NCBI GenBank assembly: GCA_945889005.1
Contig: CAMDBI010000020.1
Span: 1-64,000, forward strand
DNA length: 64,000 nt
Direction of reading: 5' to 3'
Origin: Bacteroides fragilis
GTDB taxonomy: Bacteria > Bacteroidota > Bacteroidia > Bacteroidales > DTGW01
Part shown: positions 29,098 through 39,211 of the stretch, piece by piece
Position numbering within the stretch: position 1 is the stretch's first letter
Layout of the letters: each line of letters starts with the position of its first letter
Position numbers and translations under genes: made by a program
Notes under the pieces: model-generated
The model's database searches: none
The model's input: the letters and a program-made list of their open reading frames with translations, nothing else
What the model was told of the DNA's origin: nothing

Positions 29098-30159
29098 TTA
29101 ATGACTTTTTTTGAATTCAAGTGGAGTACATCCTACTTTTTTTTTAAAGCTGTTATTGAATGTTGTTTTTGAATTAAATCCCGATTCAAATAAAATATAA
29201 AGCATGGTTCTGTCTTTATTTTCGGGATCCCTCAGCAATTGCATTGCATAAGTAACCCTATAATTATTAACAAATTCTGAAAAATTTTGAGATTTTTGTT
29301 TGTTTATAGCTTCAGAAATATATTTTTCTTGTGTATTTAAAACAACTGATAAGCTTTTTAAGCTTAGCTCGGGATTTAAGTACAATTTATTATGTTGCAT
29401 CTGAACTTCAATTTGTTCAATTATCTTATCGTAAATTTTTATATTTAATGACGACTTCTTGTATTTTTCAATACTAATAATTTTATCGGTAATTGTTCTA
29501 TTTATAATTGCAACATATAGCAAAATTGTAAAATATATCAAAAATGTGCTCATTCCAATTAGAAACCAATTTAATGATTTAAAAAAATGCAAGTTTCCAA
29601 TTAGTACAATAAAACATGAGATTGCAAAACCCAAAACCGAAAATTTAACCCAAATACTTAAAGAATTTGTATTTGATAATGAATTTGTATTTTCTGTCGT
29701 TTTACAATAGCTGTAGAACTTGAGCATAATAGCTATGTTGTAAGAAATTATGAGAACATTAAAAAAAACATTCAGAAAACTATTTAAACCATAAAAAATC
29801 CACAAAAATTGTTTCTCATATAAATTTGACTGATTAACTAAAAGTATAAATACAATTAATGCAGGAATGAAGTGACAAATTGTTTTATATTTAAAATTGA
29901 ATCTCGGTTCAAATAAAGCAGAAATGAAAAAGTAAAACAAAGCACCCCAAGAATAACAGATAGCTTGCCCCAATAAAAACAAAAAATGATTTGATGGTTT
30001 AAAGAAAAACGTTAAAATGCCAGCTATTTGTGAAATAAAATAAATAGCTAGATAAATATTTGATTTTGTATGCCTCCCAATATGTAGTAACAAAAGTGTG
30101 AACATAATTAGGACAAAAATCATTATAATTGTAATAATCGAATTTATGTCTAAACTCAT
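29098..30159 (-). CDS. Membrane-anchored AraC-family transcriptional regulator
   Basis: Multi-TM N-terminal half; C-terminal LSLKSLSVVLNTQEKYISEAINKQKSQNFSEFVNNYRVTYAMQLL...ILFESGFNSKTTFNNSFKKKVGCTPLEFKK. Confidence 0.9.
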   Translation of the reverse strand: MSLDINSIITIIMIFVLIMFTLLLLHIGRHTKSNIYLAIYFISQIAGILTFFFKPSNHFLFLLGQAICYSWGALFYFFISALFEPRFNFKYKTICHFIPALIVFILLVNQSNLYEKQFLWIFYGLNSFLNVFFNVLIISYNIAIMLKFYSYCKTTENTNSLSNTNSLSIWVKFSVLGFAISCFIVLIGNLHFFKSLNWFLIGMSTFLIYFTILLYVAIINRTITDKIISIEKYKKSSLNIKIYDKIIEQIEVQMQHNKLYLNPELSLKSLSVVLNTQEKYISEAINKQKSQNFSEFVNNYRVTYAMQLLRDPENKDRTMLYILFESGFNSKTTFNNSFKKKVGCTPLEFKKSH

Positions 30160-30479
30160 ATTGTTTTAGCCTGTTAATATGCAAAGATAAAGAATCGAAA
30201 TACCAAATAAATCGTATTTCTAAAAAGATAAATTTAAGAAATATCATGCTTCATCAAAAGTCAATATTTTTGGTATAAAGCATATTGCACCCAACAAATA
30301 AATAAACATTACTATTGAGAATACCCCCCAAACAACTATAACCTAATTAAGGAAATTAATGTATTTCATCGTTTTAAGTACAAAATTAATTTGTAAACCA
30401 GTATAAATTTTATTGATGAAGGTTTCGAGATTAGGTTCTGCCTGTTGGATAACAGTTTTTTCAATAAAATTTAATGCTT

Positions 30480-32138
30480 TCAAATCACTTCCGGAATTGC
30501 CTCTATCAACCGCTTAGTATAATCGCTCTTTGGATGCCGATACAATTCTTCAGCACTTGCATGCTCTTCTATTTGTCCTTTATTCATTACATACACCCTG
30601 TCCGACATATATTTGACCACAGACAAATCGTGTGAAATAAACAAATAGGACAATCCACGTTGTTTCTTCAACCTGTTGAGCAAATTCAACACCTGAGCTT
30701 GCACCGATACATCGAGCGCCGCCACCGACTCGTCGCAAATAATAAGCTCAGGCTCCAACGCCAACGCACGTGCTATAACGACACGTTGGCGTTGGCCGCC
30801 CGACAATTGATGCGGGTAACGACTCAGATACTCGCCCGATAAACCAACCTGAAGCAACAATTCTTTTACTCTTAATTCAATTTCGGCTTTTTTTGAAGCC
30901 AGCTTATGAACAATAATAGGCTCGGCAAGAGTATCGTATATAGTTTTGTGGGGATTGATCGAAGAATATGGGTCTTGAAACACATATTGTATTTTTTTTC
31001 TCAATTCTTTAAGTGCCTGTCCCTGCAAACCACTTATATTCTTTCCTTTAATAAAAACACTTCCGTCGGTTTGATTAGTCAAGCGCATAATGGTGCGCCC
31101 AAGTGTAGTTTTTCCACAACCCGACTCGCCTACCAGACCCACCGTTTCGTTGCGAAAAACCTCAACCGAAACATTGTTTAAAGCCTTAAACGCCTTGTCT
31201 GACGACGAAAAACCTCTCCCATCGCGAAATTCGACCGACAGATTTTCGACTTTTAATATGGGATCATTTTTATCTAAATTTAATATTTCTTGATGCAGTT
31301 GAGGAATTTGAACACTCACAAAAGCCTCTTCTATTGTAGGCAATACATCAGGATTATGATCCATCTTAGGTTTGCATGCAATCAACAACTGAGTATATAG
31401 TTCTTTTGGATTACGAAGTATATCTGATGTTTTACCAGTTTCAACTACCCTACCCTGTCGCATTACAAGCACATTGTCGGCTATTTGATTGATAACACCC
31501 AAATCGTGCGAGATAAAGAGCATTCCCATTTTATACCTTTCTTGCAACGATTTTAATAGGCGAAGAATTTCTTTCTGAACAGTAACATCGAGTGCTGTTG
31601 TGGGCTCATCGGCTATTAAAAGCTTGGGTCTCGATGCTATAGCCATTGCAATCATTACACGTTGTCGCTGACCACCAGACATTTGATGAGGATATTTATT
31701 GAGTGCGTCTTTAGGATTGGGCAATAACACTTCGTTAAATAATTCTTCAGCATAACAAAGCGATTCAACTTTTGACAATCCTGAAAAACGTTTGATCACT
31801 TCGAGCAATTGACTACCGCATGTACGAACAGGATTGAGCGCCGTCATGGGTTCCTGAAAAATCATAGACACTTGTTTTCCTCTCAAAATGCGCTGTTCAG
31901 CTTCAGAAATATGATTTACAACAATAGTTTCGCCATTTGGAGAAAATATGACCTCCCCTTTACTCAATATCAATTCTTTTGGCAACAATCCCATAACAGA
32001 GAGACCGGTAAGGGTTTTGCCCGAGCCCGACTCGCCCACAATTCCTAAGGTGCTCGAATGTTCTAAACTAAAGCTTATATCTGAAACCAACTCTTTTTCT
32101 CGATTGGCAATGCAAAGATGTTGAACAGAAAGCAACAT
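30480..32138 (-). CDS. ABC transporter ATP-binding protein, tandem-fused DppD/DppF (oligopeptide) type
   Basis: Two Walker A (GESGSGKTLTG, GESGCGKTTLG) and two signature motifs (MSGGQRQRV, LSGGQRQRV); ORF extended to 32192 in track but MLLSVQHLCI at 32138 is the likely start. Confidence 0.93.
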   Translation of the reverse strand: MLLSVQHLCIANREKELVSDISFSLEHSSTLGIVGESGSGKTLTGLSVMGLLPKELILSKGEVIFSPNGETIVVNHISEAEQRILRGKQVSMIFQEPMTALNPVRTCGSQLLEVIKRFSGLSKVESLCYAEELFNEVLLPNPKDALNKYPHQMSGGQRQRVMIAMAIASRPKLLIADEPTTALDVTVQKEILRLLKSLQERYKMGMLFISHDLGVINQIADNVLVMRQGRVVETGKTSDILRNPKELYTQLLIACKPKMDHNPDVLPTIEEAFVSVQIPQLHQEILNLDKNDPILKVENLSVEFRDGRGFSSSDKAFKALNNVSVEVFRNETVGLVGESGCGKTTLGRTIMRLTNQTDGSVFIKGKNISGLQGQALKELRKKIQYVFQDPYSSINPHKTIYDTLAEPIIVHKLASKKAEIELRVKELLLQVGLSGEYLSRYPHQLSGGQRQRVVIARALALEPELIICDESVAALDVSVQAQVLNLLNRLKKQRGLSYLFISHDLSVVKYMSDRVYVMNKGQIEEHASAEELYRHPKSDYTKRLIEAIPEVI

Positions 32139-32140
32139 GG

Positions 32141-32596
32141 CTATTGCTTTTTGGCTATTACAACCCGGTTGCCAACAATGGTTTTGCTCCATTTGCTATT
32201 GATGTATCGTTGTGCAAATTTCAGATAGAGTCGTGTACGTATGCTGGCTTCTTTAGTATCGTTTTTATCTTTGTGCTCTCCCGAAAATTCGTAGCTGTTG
32301 GTAAGTGGGTGCTGCTGGTGAAACATGCAAAGCACTTCAATAACGGTTGCAATTACCGGATACATTTCCCCCCTATTGGTTACTGGATATTCATGATCAA
32401 ATTCGTCGCCAACTACGCTAAAATTGAGTATCATTGCCAATGAATTTTCTTTTCGGGCAAATTGCACTTCGTACAACAAACATGATGTGGAATAAAATTT
32501 ATATTCAAAACCAGTAGGAATGGCAGGAGGAATCACTTCATACGTTGGTGCAAAGGGCTTGTAATCGGCAATCAATATTTCAGTTTTTGAAGACAT
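32141..32596 (-). CDS. Conserved hypothetical protein
   Basis: 151-aa ORF between radA and ABC ATPase with tight spacing and no antisense conflict; family not recognised. Confidence 0.7.
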   Translation of the reverse strand: MSSKTEILIADYKPFAPTYEVIPPAIPTGFEYKFYSTSCLLYEVQFARKENSLAMILNFSVVGDEFDHEYPVTNRGEMYPVIATVIEVLCMFHQQHPLTNSYEFSGEHKDKNDTKEASIRTRLYLKFAQRYINSKWSKTIVGNRVVIAKKQ

Positions 32597-32599
32597 ACA

Positions 32600-33961
32600 C
32601 TATCCGAAAAGTAATTTTACCAACTGGTCAATTTTACTGATGCTTGCAATTTCAATGCCAAACTTAGCTTTATTTATCGATTTTTGGTTGTACTTCGATA
32701 TAATTATTTGAGAAAAACCGAGCTTTTCAGCTTCTCCAATACGCTGTTCGATACGATTGACAGGACGTATCTCGCCCGAAAGCCCTACTTCTCCCGCTAA
32801 ACAAATATTGTGATTAATAGCTATATCGACATTCGACGATAATATCGACGCAACTACCGAAAGGTCAATTGCTGGATCGTCGACCCTAATACCTCCGGCT
32901 ATATTGAGAAACACATCTTTCATACCCAAACGAAAGCCTGCTCTTTTCTCCAATACAGCCAACAACATATTGAGTCTTCGGCTATCGAAGCCTGTTGCCG
33001 AACGCTGTGGGGTTCCATATACTGCTGTACTTACGAGAGACTGAGTTTCGATTAGAAAAGGTCTGATTCCATTGAGTGTTGCCGAAACCGATATACCACT
33101 CAGCTTATCTTCGTTCTGTGTAATGAGTATTTGAGAAGGATTACTCACTTCCATAAGCCCTTTACCGGTCATTTCGAAAATACCAATTTCGGAGGTCGAA
33201 CCAAATCTATTTTTTATCGACCTAAGAATTCGATACATATAATGTTGATCGCCTTCGAACTGAAGCACAGCATCTACGATATGTTCCAGCACCTTTGGAC
33301 CGGCAAGACTTCCGTCTTTTGTAATATGACCAATAATAATAAACGGCGTTTGGGTGCGTTTGGCATAACTCAACAATCGTTGTGTACATTCCCTGATTTG
33401 AGTTACAGAACCAGCCGACGACTCCACAGCTTCGGTATGCAGGGTTTGAATTGAGTCGATTACAACAAGCCCTGGCGAGCAATTGCCCGTATGCTCGAGT
33501 ATACTCTCCAGATTCGTTTCGCAAAGGAAAAGGCAATTGTCATTTTCTACTCCAAGCCTTGTTGCCCTAAGCTTCACCTGCGACGCACTTTCTTCGCCCG
33601 ACACATAAAGCACAGTAAGCTCTTTCAATTCCAATGCAACTTGCAGTGCAAGAGTCGACTTACCTATACCCGGCTCTCCTCCAATAAGAATAAGCGACCC
33701 GGGCACTATACCTCCTCCAAGTGTTCGGTTTAACTCATTGTTTCGGGTATCAATCCTTACTTCGGTAAAATTGACAATCTCTTTTAAGGTTACAGGCTTG
33801 TTGCCCAACGATAGCGACGACGACTTTTGTTTCAGATCGGTTTTAGATACTATTTCTTCCTGAAGCGTATTCCACTCGTTGCAATTGTTGCATCGACCAA
33901 GCCATTTGCCCGACTCGGCGCCACAATTCTGACAAACAAATATGGTTTTTGTTTTTGCCAA
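32600..33961 (-). CDS. radA: DNA repair protein RadA/Sms
   Basis: FVCQNCGAESGKWLGRCNNCNEWNT zinc finger, GGEPGIGKSTLALQ Walker A, KNRFGSTSEIG motif, C-terminal Lon-like domain. Confidence 0.97.
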   Translation of the reverse strand: MAKTKTIFVCQNCGAESGKWLGRCNNCNEWNTLQEEIVSKTDLKQKSSSLSLGNKPVTLKEIVNFTEVRIDTRNNELNRTLGGGIVPGSLILIGGEPGIGKSTLALQVALELKELTVLYVSGEESASQVKLRATRLGVENDNCLFLCETNLESILEHTGNCSPGLVVIDSIQTLHTEAVESSAGSVTQIRECTQRLLSYAKRTQTPFIIIGHITKDGSLAGPKVLEHIVDAVLQFEGDQHYMYRILRSIKNRFGSTSEIGIFEMTGKGLMEVSNPSQILITQNEDKLSGISVSATLNGIRPFLIETQSLVSTAVYGTPQRSATGFDSRRLNMLLAVLEKRAGFRLGMKDVFLNIAGGIRVDDPAIDLSVVASILSSNVDIAINHNICLAGEVGLSGEIRPVNRIEQRIGEAEKLGFSQIIISKYNQKSINKAKFGIEIASISKIDQLVKLLFG

Positions 33962-33962
33962 T

Positions 33963-34448
33963 TTATTTCATTTTTTCAATCGTACTGGTTGTCGAAAAAC
34001 CATCGACAAAAGGAATGGTAAGCACTTTACCGCCTCGGGCTGTAACAATGTCGTTACCAACAATTTCTTCGACTTTCCAATCGCCACCTTTGATCAATAC
34101 ATCGGGTTGAATTTGTTTAATAAGCTCATAAGGCGTATCTTGTTCGAAAATTACAACATAATCGACATACTTGAGCGAAGCCATAACTATTGCCCTTGAT
34201 TGCTGGTCGTTGACAGGGCGTGTTGGGCCTTTGAGACGGCGTACCGAAGCATCGCTGTTTAAGCCTACAATCAACATATCGCCACAATCCGATGCTTGTG
34301 CCAAATATTCGACATGCCCCCGATGCACAATATCAAAACAACCATTGGTAAATACAATCTTTTTTTCTTTGTGTCTTGCAAATGCCAATACTCTCTGGAG
34401 CTGTGTCGTATCAAGTATTTTCGTTCCTAAAAATTCAATATGGTTCAT
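33963..34448 (-). CDS. rfaE2: D-glycero-beta-D-manno-heptose 1-phosphate adenylyltransferase-like (RfaE2 domain)
   Basis: KIVFTNGCFDIVHRGHVEYLAQASDCGDMLIVGLNSDASVRRLKG...RPVNDQQSRA. Confidence 0.9.
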   Translation of the reverse strand: MNHIEFLGTKILDTTQLQRVLAFARHKEKKIVFTNGCFDIVHRGHVEYLAQASDCGDMLIVGLNSDASVRRLKGPTRPVNDQQSRAIVMASLKYVDYVVIFEQDTPYELIKQIQPDVLIKGGDWKVEEIVGNDIVTARGGKVLTIPFVDGFSTTSTIEKMK

Positions 34449-35476
34449 TGCTGTTGTGTATTTTCTATGTTTTTATTTTTCTTTGAAGCAAAATACAAGT
34501 AAAAAAACGAGTAAGATCCGGCAACAATGCACAACAACGCTTGCGACTCGTGGGTAATAACGGCATACACAAGCCCCTCGTCCTCATACGATATTCCAAA
34601 TAACATAAGAGCAGATGCTACTATTACATGAAACACCCCAAAACCGCCTTGTACAGGAGCCGACATACCCAAAGAACCTACAACCAGTATAAATAAACCA
34701 TCGACCGGGCTTAAATGACTGGTAGCCGGCAACGAGAAAAACATAAGATAACCCATAAGGTAGTACATAAACCAAATAAGTAGGGTATATAAAATAAACT
34801 CTAGTTTCCTTTTCATCTTGAAAACGCTCAAAATACCTTCGAGAATGCCCTTTGCAAGCTTCCCAATTTTTTTAACTAACGTTATTTTTTTGAGGCGTTG
34901 TTTAAAAACAACAATGAGATACACTGTTAAAGCAATAAAAGCTGCAGCCAACAACCAAAAAATATACGAAATACCCGACAATATCTGAAACTTCAAAGCA
35001 ATTGGCTGAACAACCCGGGCATTGATGAACGATCCAAAAAAATCGAATTTTATAATCAAAACTGCAAACAAACACAGAAACAACATTACCAGATCAATAA
35101 TACGCTCTGTCATAACAGTTCCGACCAACTTGTCGACTGGAATATTTTTGGTTTTGCTCAGTGTACCACATCTAACAATTTCGCCTATTCGGGGAAAAGC
35201 AAAGTTTGCAAGGTAGCCAATGGCAACTGCATGATAGTTGCTCCAAGTATCGGACTTATAGCCCATAGGCTCCAACAGCAAGTTCCAACGATGTGCCCTC
35301 AGCAAAAATGCAACCCAACCAACTACCAATGTTATTGCTACCCATGTATAATTCGCACCTTTGATCGACTCCCAAAAGGTCGAAAAATTGATCCCCTTGA
35401 ATGCAAAGTAAAGAAGTGCAATTCCAATAGAAAAGAAAACAATAAATTTCAATATATTAATGAATGTTTTTTTCAT
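34445..35476 (-). CDS. Flippase-like / lysylphosphatidylglycerol synthase TM-region protein (UPF0104)
   Basis: Multi-TM; LLRAHRWNLLLEPMGYKSD...ANFAFPRIGEIVRCGTLSKTKNIPVDKLVGTVMTERIIDL. Confidence 0.85.
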   Translation of the reverse strand: MKKTFINILKFIVFFSIGIALLYFAFKGINFSTFWESIKGANYTWVAITLVVGWVAFLLRAHRWNLLLEPMGYKSDTWSNYHAVAIGYLANFAFPRIGEIVRCGTLSKTKNIPVDKLVGTVMTERIIDLVMLFLCLFAVLIIKFDFFGSFINARVVQPIALKFQILSGISYIFWLLAAAFIALTVYLIVVFKQRLKKITLVKKIGKLAKGILEGILSVFKMKRKLEFILYTLLIWFMYYLMGYLMFFSLPATSHLSPVDGLFILVVGSLGMSAPVQGGFGVFHVIVASALMLFGISYEDEGLVYAVITHESQALLCIVAGSYSFFYLYFASKKNKNIENTQQQ

Positions 35477-35563
35477 CCAAATTAAAATTTTATTTATAAT
35501 TGTTCATTATTAAGCTCTTTACAACACATCATTTGCACATTTGTAAATTTGCAAATTAGGCAT

Positions 35564-35917
35564 TTATTTAATTAATTTATTAGTTGCGGTATCGGGGAAA
35601 ACGACATAAGGTTTAAAACTTTTTGCTTCTTCAAACTCCATTTGCGCATACGACATTATAATAACAATATCGCCAGCTACTACTTTACGAGCAGCCGGAC
35701 CATTCAAGCAAATTTGACCCGAGCCTTTTTCGCCTTTTATTACATAAGTTTCTAAGCGCTCGCCATTGTTAATATTGACAACCTGCACTTTCTCGCCTTC
35801 AATAATATTGGCTGCATTCATTAAATTCTCGTCAATAGTGATACTCCCCACATAGTATAGGTTTGCCTCAGTAACTGTAACCTGATGAATCTTCGATTTT
35901 AAAACTTCTATCAACAT
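35564..35917 (-). CDS. panD: Aspartate 1-decarboxylase
   Basis: [29 protein letters not shown] with G-S self-processing site; [27 protein letters not shown]. Confidence 0.97.
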   Translation of the reverse strand: MLIEVLKSKIHQVTVTEANLYYVGSITIDENLMNAANIIEGEKVQVVNINNGERLETYVIKGEKGSGQICLNGPAARKVVAGDIVIIMSYAQMEFEEAKSFKPYVVFPDTATNKLIK

Positions 35918-35931
35918 TTTTTCTAAATATA

Positions 35932-36771
35932 TTAAAAAAGTACATTATCTATCAATCTAACATTGCCAGCTTTAACAGCAATACAGCCAACAATGTTTAT
36001 TGTTTGCTCCCAGTTATCGATACTTTTCAAATATGTATCGTCGACCATGTCGAAGTATTCGACATCAAGACAATCATTTTTATTAATTGTTTGTACAACC
36101 CACTCTTTAAGCTGTGATACAGGCAACAGACCTTTTTGGCTACACGCTTCGAAAAGTGTTCGCGATATTAGTACAGCGTTTTTCCTATGTTCAGGACTCA
36201 ACAACATATTTCGCGAACTCATAGCCAAGCCATCGGGTTCGCGTACAATATTACACGGAACAATATTAATTGGCAACTTCAATTGCAACACCAATTGCTT
36301 AATAATAGCCAATTGTTGAAAATCTTTTTGTCCGAAATAAGCATTACTGGCAGGCACAATATCGAACAATTTGCTCACCACCTGCGCCACTCCATTAAAG
36401 TGACCTGGCCGATGCGCTCCTTCCATTACTTTGTCTAAATCGCCGAAATCGAAAACCCTATGATCCTCCTCGGGGTACATTTCATCGACTGTTGGGTAAA
36501 AAATAAGATCGACACCGGCATCGTCGAGCATTGCTCTATCGGCGTCAAAGGTCCGAGGATAATTCTTCAGATCGTTTTTATCGTTGAACTGTGTTGGATT
36601 TACAAATATACTAACTACCGTAAAGTCGTTTTCTTGTTTCGATCGCTCTACAAGCGATATGTGCCCCCTGTGCAAGGCTCCCATGGTTGGCACAAAACCC
36701 ACAAGTTTCCCTTGTACTTTGCACGTTTCGACTATCGACCGACATTCCTTTTTACTTTCCGAGATCTTCAT
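35932..36771 (-). CDS. panC: Pantothenate synthetase
   Basis: [50 protein letters not shown]. Confidence 0.97.
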   Translation of the reverse strand: MKISESKKECRSIVETCKVQGKLVGFVPTMGALHRGHISLVERSKQENDFTVVSIFVNPTQFNDKNDLKNYPRTFDADRAMLDDAGVDLIFYPTVDEMYPEEDHRVFDFGDLDKVMEGAHRPGHFNGVAQVVSKLFDIVPASNAYFGQKDFQQLAIIKQLVLQLKLPINIVPCNIVREPDGLAMSSRNMLLSPEHRKNAVLISRTLFEACSQKGLLPVSQLKEWVVQTINKNDCLDVEYFDMVDDTYLKSIDNWEQTINIVGCIAVKAGNVRLIDNVLF

Positions 36772-36908
36772 ATATTCATCTAAAAAAAATACAAACCTAT
36801 ATGTTTTTTTTTAAACTTTTTCGATAAAGACAAAGAAACTGTCACAATAAATAGCAATACAAATTTTGAGTTAGATTTTTTTATCGAGACTATATTTTAG
36901 CGGCACGC

Positions 36909-38657
36909 CTAATCTTTCAAACAGCGCACCGAGTAGCCGGCAAGTTTTGGAGTTGCTGCTTTATAAATACTGCTATTGTCGTATCGGACATAAATGCCTC
37001 TGGCATTCGACGCATCGACCTGACTTTCAGTCCACATATACATTATATCGTTTATGTGTTGATACGCCCCTCCAGCGCCGACTCTCATGCCCCCAGGAAG
37101 TCCATAAAACTCGGCACTATTGGAGGCTCCGGTATTTGGAGTTTTCCACACCTCAGAAACTTCTTTCATTTTTCCCCCGGCTACAGCAGTACCGCCCAAA
37201 TAAGCGATTAAAACATCAAAATCGGCTTCTGTAGGCACATGATAACCAACAGGACAAATTTTATTACTATTTACTACCGTGTAGTAATTGTACAACAAGC
37301 CGAACGTATCCTTTTTAGAATCAGTATTTAGATACACACAAAATGCACCATCGGTCTGATCGTCCCAACTACCAAACAAATCAACTCTTGGAATAGTAAC
37401 TCCATTTGAATATTTGGTTGTTTTCATATTTTCTTTTAACCAAATCTGTGTACCAACAAGTACAGTATTATAAATGTTGCCATCAAAATCATTAACTATC
37501 AAGCCATTGGTAGCTTCAAGCTTTTCGATTCGTGCTAAAAGCGCATCGACATAAGCTTTTGTTGCAGCGTCGGCAGCCAAAACAGGAGCCGACAAATTAG
37601 TAATTTTCTGATTGCCTGCATCAATACCTTTAGTAGCATAAATTTTTGAATTAAAATTTATGGTATCTTCAAAAGTTTTTTTTGCCCCAATAACTTGAAC
37701 CGAATTCAAAGTTACATCGTTTGTACTGTCTTTGTCGTACATAGACAAGTCTGGGTTTTGCGACAAACTTGTATACTTTCCATCAAAACCATAACTTAAA
37801 ACAGAATCTTTAATACTAGGCACTCCAGTAAGTTCACTATAAATACCTGAAAACAAAACAGGTGCATTAGTCAGATCGTTGTAACTACCCGAATATGATA
37901 TTTTTGCCAAAGAAAGTGAATCCGCTTTTTTATTTAGCTCCGAATTTATTTTATCTGAAGTCCAGGTCTTGTCGATCGATATTTCAGAATTATTAAATGC
38001 AATACCAGGATCGCCCTGATCGCCTTTGAGTCCAATATCACCTTTATCGCCTTTCAAGCCTTGTGGGCCTATGGCTCCGGTATCGCCCTTTTCTCCTTTA
38101 TCGCCTTTCAAGCCTTGTGGACCAATATCTCCAATTTCACCCTTATCACCCTTATCACCTTTTATTCCTGGTAGACCCGCATCGCCCTGATCGCCTTTAG
38201 GCCCGGGAATACTGCTGCCCGAGGAGTGTGCATATAAAGCAAAAGGCACACTCAACAACTGACTAGTACCAGTTATTTGAAAATTACTTCCTCCTTGTAG
38301 ATCTACTTCTGTTTTGATAAAATAACTCCCTTTACCCCAACTTATGGTATCGAATCCATTACCATTTCCAATCTCTATAGTAAACAGGCCATTTAAATTG
38401 GTTTTAGGATTAAACACTTCACTATATACAACCGACCCATTTGCACTTCCAGACAGAATAGATATTTGAGCACTTACTTCTTTATTCGTCACAAGATTAT
38501 TAGAGGCATCACGAACAACTGCCTGATAACTCATCTTCTGTGGTGTTTGAGAGTTTGCTATTAAAGAAAAGAGCATAATTGCACTCAACACTAAACGACT
38601 CTTCAATGAAAAATGATTAATTTGTTTTTTGCAATAGTACATAAAGGACATATTCAT
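36909..38657 (-). CDS. Secreted protein with collagen-like Gly-X-Y repeats and C-terminal Fibrobacter succinogenes major paralogous (FISUMP) domain
   Basis: 23 uninterrupted G-X-Y triplets ([13 protein letters not shown]...GDPGIA); C-terminal [24 protein letters not shown]...GYSVRCLKD typical of FISUMP. Confidence 0.85.
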   Translation of the reverse strand: MNMSFMYYCKKQINHFSLKSRLVLSAIMLFSLIANSQTPQKMSYQAVVRDASNNLVTNKEVSAQISILSGSANGSVVYSEVFNPKTNLNGLFTIEIGNGNGFDTISWGKGSYFIKTEVDLQGGSNFQITGTSQLLSVPFALYAHSSGSSIPGPKGDQGDAGLPGIKGDKGDKGEIGDIGPQGLKGDKGEKGDTGAIGPQGLKGDKGDIGLKGDQGDPGIAFNNSEISIDKTWTSDKINSELNKKADSLSLAKISYSGSYNDLTNAPVLFSGIYSELTGVPSIKDSVLSYGFDGKYTSLSQNPDLSMYDKDSTNDVTLNSVQVIGAKKTFEDTINFNSKIYATKGIDAGNQKITNLSAPVLAADAATKAYVDALLARIEKLEATNGLIVNDFDGNIYNTVLVGTQIWLKENMKTTKYSNGVTIPRVDLFGSWDDQTDGAFCVYLNTDSKKDTFGLLYNYYTVVNSNKICPVGYHVPTEADFDVLIAYLGGTAVAGGKMKEVSEVWKTPNTGASNSAEFYGLPGGMRVGAGGAYQHINDIMYMWTESQVDASNARGIYVRYDNSSIYKAATPKLAGYSVRCLKD

Positions 38658-38758
38658 TTTTTTTAAATTTATCAGTTAATAAGACTTACAACTCAATACA
38701 CCGAAAAAATGCAATTATAATTTATTACTAATAACCGGCTAATATTAATATTTGATAT

Positions 38759-38903
38759 GAGGCTCTTCGCTTCACTACGTTACGCTCAGAATGACAACGA
38801 TTTAGTGCGTTAATGAGGGGGTAAGCGGCGGTTTCGCCGCTTACCCCCTCATTAACTGTTTCTAACTGTAAAGACTGTCATTCTGAGCGAAGTGAAGAAT
38901 CTT
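38759..38903. mobile_element. MITE/REP-like intergenic inverted-repeat element
   Basis: Outer arms CTTCGCTTCACTACGTTACGCTCAGAATGACA / TGTCATTCTGAGCGAAGTGAAGAATCTT (imperfect) around a 22-bp perfect stem GTTAATGAGGGGGTAAGCGGCG-GTTT-CGCCGCTTACCCCCTCATTAAC (38809-38856). Confidence 0.7.
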
Positions 38904-39211
38904 AATCTTTTAACCGGACAGTAGTGATAATTTATTACATTTTCCATTGTTAGATTATACAAATATAATCTAATTACAATATAAAAAACACATACCATTA
39001 ATTTTCACATCGTAAAACAAAAAAGAGCCAACAATTTATACAGTGAATTAACAAACAATATGTATGCGACTAATTTTCATGCAAATACAACTATGCATAA
39101 TAAATATTTCATTATATTAAACCTTTTTATAACTTTACATTTTAAAAAAAACATATTTTATCAAACAAACACTTCTAAATCTATTGTAAATCAAACCAAT
39201 AATTTATATTT

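Noticed and set aside
30480-32138. Fused ABC ATPase as evidence of a peptide or siderophore export system for the NRPS product
   Set aside because: It is DppD/DppF (import) type, more than 20 kb from the cluster, and has no permease nearby; no link supported.
33131-33733. Several 80-107 aa ORFs on both strands within radA
   Set aside because: All overlap the unmistakable radA coding sequence in other frames.
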